Shown: positions 5,836 through 6,779 of the stretch, one piece after another
Numbering within the stretch: position 1 is the stretch's first letter
Layout of the letters: every line of letters begins with the position of its first letter
Assembly: GCA_903903715.1 (NCBI GenBank)
Contig: CAIUZX010000069.1
Span: 1-6,779 of the forward strand
Reading direction: 5' to 3'
DNA length: 6,779 bases
Origin: an uncultured Caulobacterales bacterium
GTDB lineage: Bacteria > Pseudomonadota > Alphaproteobacteria > Caulobacterales > Caulobacteraceae
Translations under genes and position numbers: made by a program
The notes under the pieces: generated by a model
Database searches by the model: none
The model's input: only the letters and a program-made list of their open reading frames with translations
What the model was told of the DNA's origin: nothing

Positions 5836-6779
5836 ATGTCGCCATCGTCAGCCGTTCCTCTCTACCGCGCCGCCAGCGACCGGGCGGACGCCGCCGCCGG
5901 CGTGCTGGGGCAGCTCATCTCAGCGTTCGGCGAGCGGATCACGAAGAACGCCCATATCCGCGAACAGCACGGCCGGGGCGAGGGCCTGCGCGATCTGGCG
6001 AGCCCCGATCTCGTCGCCTTTCCCCTGTCGACGGCGGAGGTTGCGCTCGCGGTGAAGGCCTGCGCCGCCCACGGTCTGCCGATCATCCCCTTCGGCGTCG
6101 GCACCTCGCTGGAGGGGCACGTCAGCGCCCCCTATGGCGGCCTGACCCTGGATCTGTCGCGCATGGCCAAGATCCTGTCGGTGAACGAGGAGGATCTCGA
6201 CTGCCGGGTGGAGGCGGGGGTGACCCGGCTTCAGCTCAACGCGCATCTGCGGGACAAGGGCCTGTTCTTCCCCATCGATCCGGGCGCCGACGCGACCCTG
6301 GGCGGCATGGTCTCGACGCGCGCCTCCGGCACCAACGCCGTGCGCTATGGCACGATGCGGGAGATCACGCTGGGTCTGACGGTGGTGACGCCGTCGGGGG
6401 AGATTGTCACGACCGGCGGGCGGGCGCGGAAGTCCTCGGCAGGCTATGACCTCACCCGCCTCTATTGCGGCGCGGAGGGGACGCTCGGCGTCATCACCGA
6501 GGTGCAGCTGCGCCTGTTCGGCATCCCCGAGACCATCGCCGCCGCGACCTGCCAGTATCCGGACGTGGACAGCGCGGTCCGCACGGTGATCACCGCCCTT
6601 CAGTCCGGCATCCCGATGGCCAGGATCGAGCTTGCCGACGAGGCCACGCTTGAGGGCTTCATCACCTATTCCAAGCTGACCGACCTCGAGCCCAAGGCCA
6701 CCCTGTTCCTCGAGTTCCACGGCGGCCCGCTGGCGGTGGACGAGCAGGTGGCGCAGCTTCGCGAGATCTCCGACCACAA
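5836..6779 (+). CDS. FAD-linked D-lactate dehydrogenase (cytochrome type, LDHD-like), C-terminus cut off
   Basis: Oxidises D-lactate or a related D-2-hydroxy acid to the 2-oxo acid and passes electrons from FAD to cytochrome c or the respiratory chain. The 314 residues visible start with an N-terminal helix region, then the FAD-binding PCMH domain (about 57-195): PIIPFGVGTSLEGHV at 82-96 is the pyrophosphate-binding loop, VEAGVTRLQLNAHLRDKGLFFPIDPGADATLGGM at 125-158, and ASGTNAVRYGTMR at 163-175. KSSAGYDLTRLYCGAEGTLGVITEV at 199-223 and the ARIELADE / TLFLEFHG blocks at 262-269 and 289-296 belong to the FAD-linked oxidase C-terminal domain. These blocks agree with mitochondrial LDHD better than with glycolate oxidase GlcD. 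The family length is about 460-480 aa, so roughly 150 residues lie beyond the edge. No signal peptide is seen. The gene follows efp in the same direction after 96 bp and has its own good ribosome site and a possible promoter, so it may be an independent unit. Exact 2-hydroxy acid substrate is inferred. Confidence 0.93.
   Translation, partial: MSPSSAVPLYRAASDRADAAAGVLGQLISAFGERITKNAHIREQHGRGEGLRDLASPDLVAFPLSTAEVALAVKACAAHGLPIIPFGVGTSLEGHVSAPYGGLTLDLSRMAKILSVNEEDLDCRVEAGVTRLQLNAHLRDKGLFFPIDPGADATLGGMVSTRASGTNAVRYGTMREITLGLTVVTPSGEIVTTGGRARKSSAGYDLTRLYCGAEGTLGVITEVQLRLFGIPETIAAATCQYPDVDSAVRTVITALQSGIPMARIELADEATLEGFITYSKLTDLEPKATLFLEFHGGPLAVDEQVAQLREISDH

Noticed and set aside
5920..6777. Minus-strand open frame of 285 codons opposite the D-lactate dehydrogenase
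   Set aside because: Low-complexity Arg/Gly/His composition and no motifs, while the plus strand encodes a well-conserved flavoprotein with a strong ribosome site.

Overview
The window is high-GC bacterial chromosomal DNA with the look of an alphaproteobacterium, possibly of the Caulobacter/Phenylobacterium type. That placement rests on three things: strong G/C preference at third codon positions, an EF-P sequence of alphaproteobacterial type (start MKVIASSLRKGN, central block [20 protein letters not shown]), and an EpmA with a PWW...HRHADRR N-terminus. The placement comes from remembered family sequences, not from a search. There are six protein-coding genes, two of them cut by the window edges. 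I see no RNA genes, mobile elements or CRISPR array, and no gap between genes longer than about 130 bases.

The centre is a divergent pair around 5047-5172. Reading right is efp, elongation factor P, 188 aa from a TTG start with the modifiable loop lysine at K33. Reading left is epmA, the lysyl-tRNA-synthetase-like ligase that attaches (R)-beta-lysine to that lysine. Enzyme and substrate are therefore transcribed from one shared intergenic region, which contains a perfect 8-bp inverted repeat. The EpmB aminomutase that would complete the pathway is not in this window.

Left of epmA, on the same minus strand, come a class I SAM-dependent methyltransferase (288 aa), an AtuA-family protein (603 aa, the old DUF1446 family, with both its N-terminal and C-terminal domains) and a Tat-exported arylsulfatase cut by the left edge. 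The methyltransferase stop and the AtuA start overlap as ATGA, so these two are almost certainly co-translated. The sulfatase follows after 67 bp. Its active-site signature reads C-S-C-T-R where sulfatases normally have C-x-P-x-R, which is the most unusual residue-level feature here. The substrate of this methyltransferase/AtuA/sulfatase group cannot be read from the sequence.

Right of efp, after 96 bp holding a plausible promoter and a clear Shine-Dalgarno site, an FAD-linked D-lactate dehydrogenase (cytochrome type, LDHD-like) begins and runs off the right edge. Apart from the sulfatase signature and the methyltransferase-AtuA coupling, this looks like an ordinary chromosomal region. I did not find a new defence, mobile or RNA system in it.
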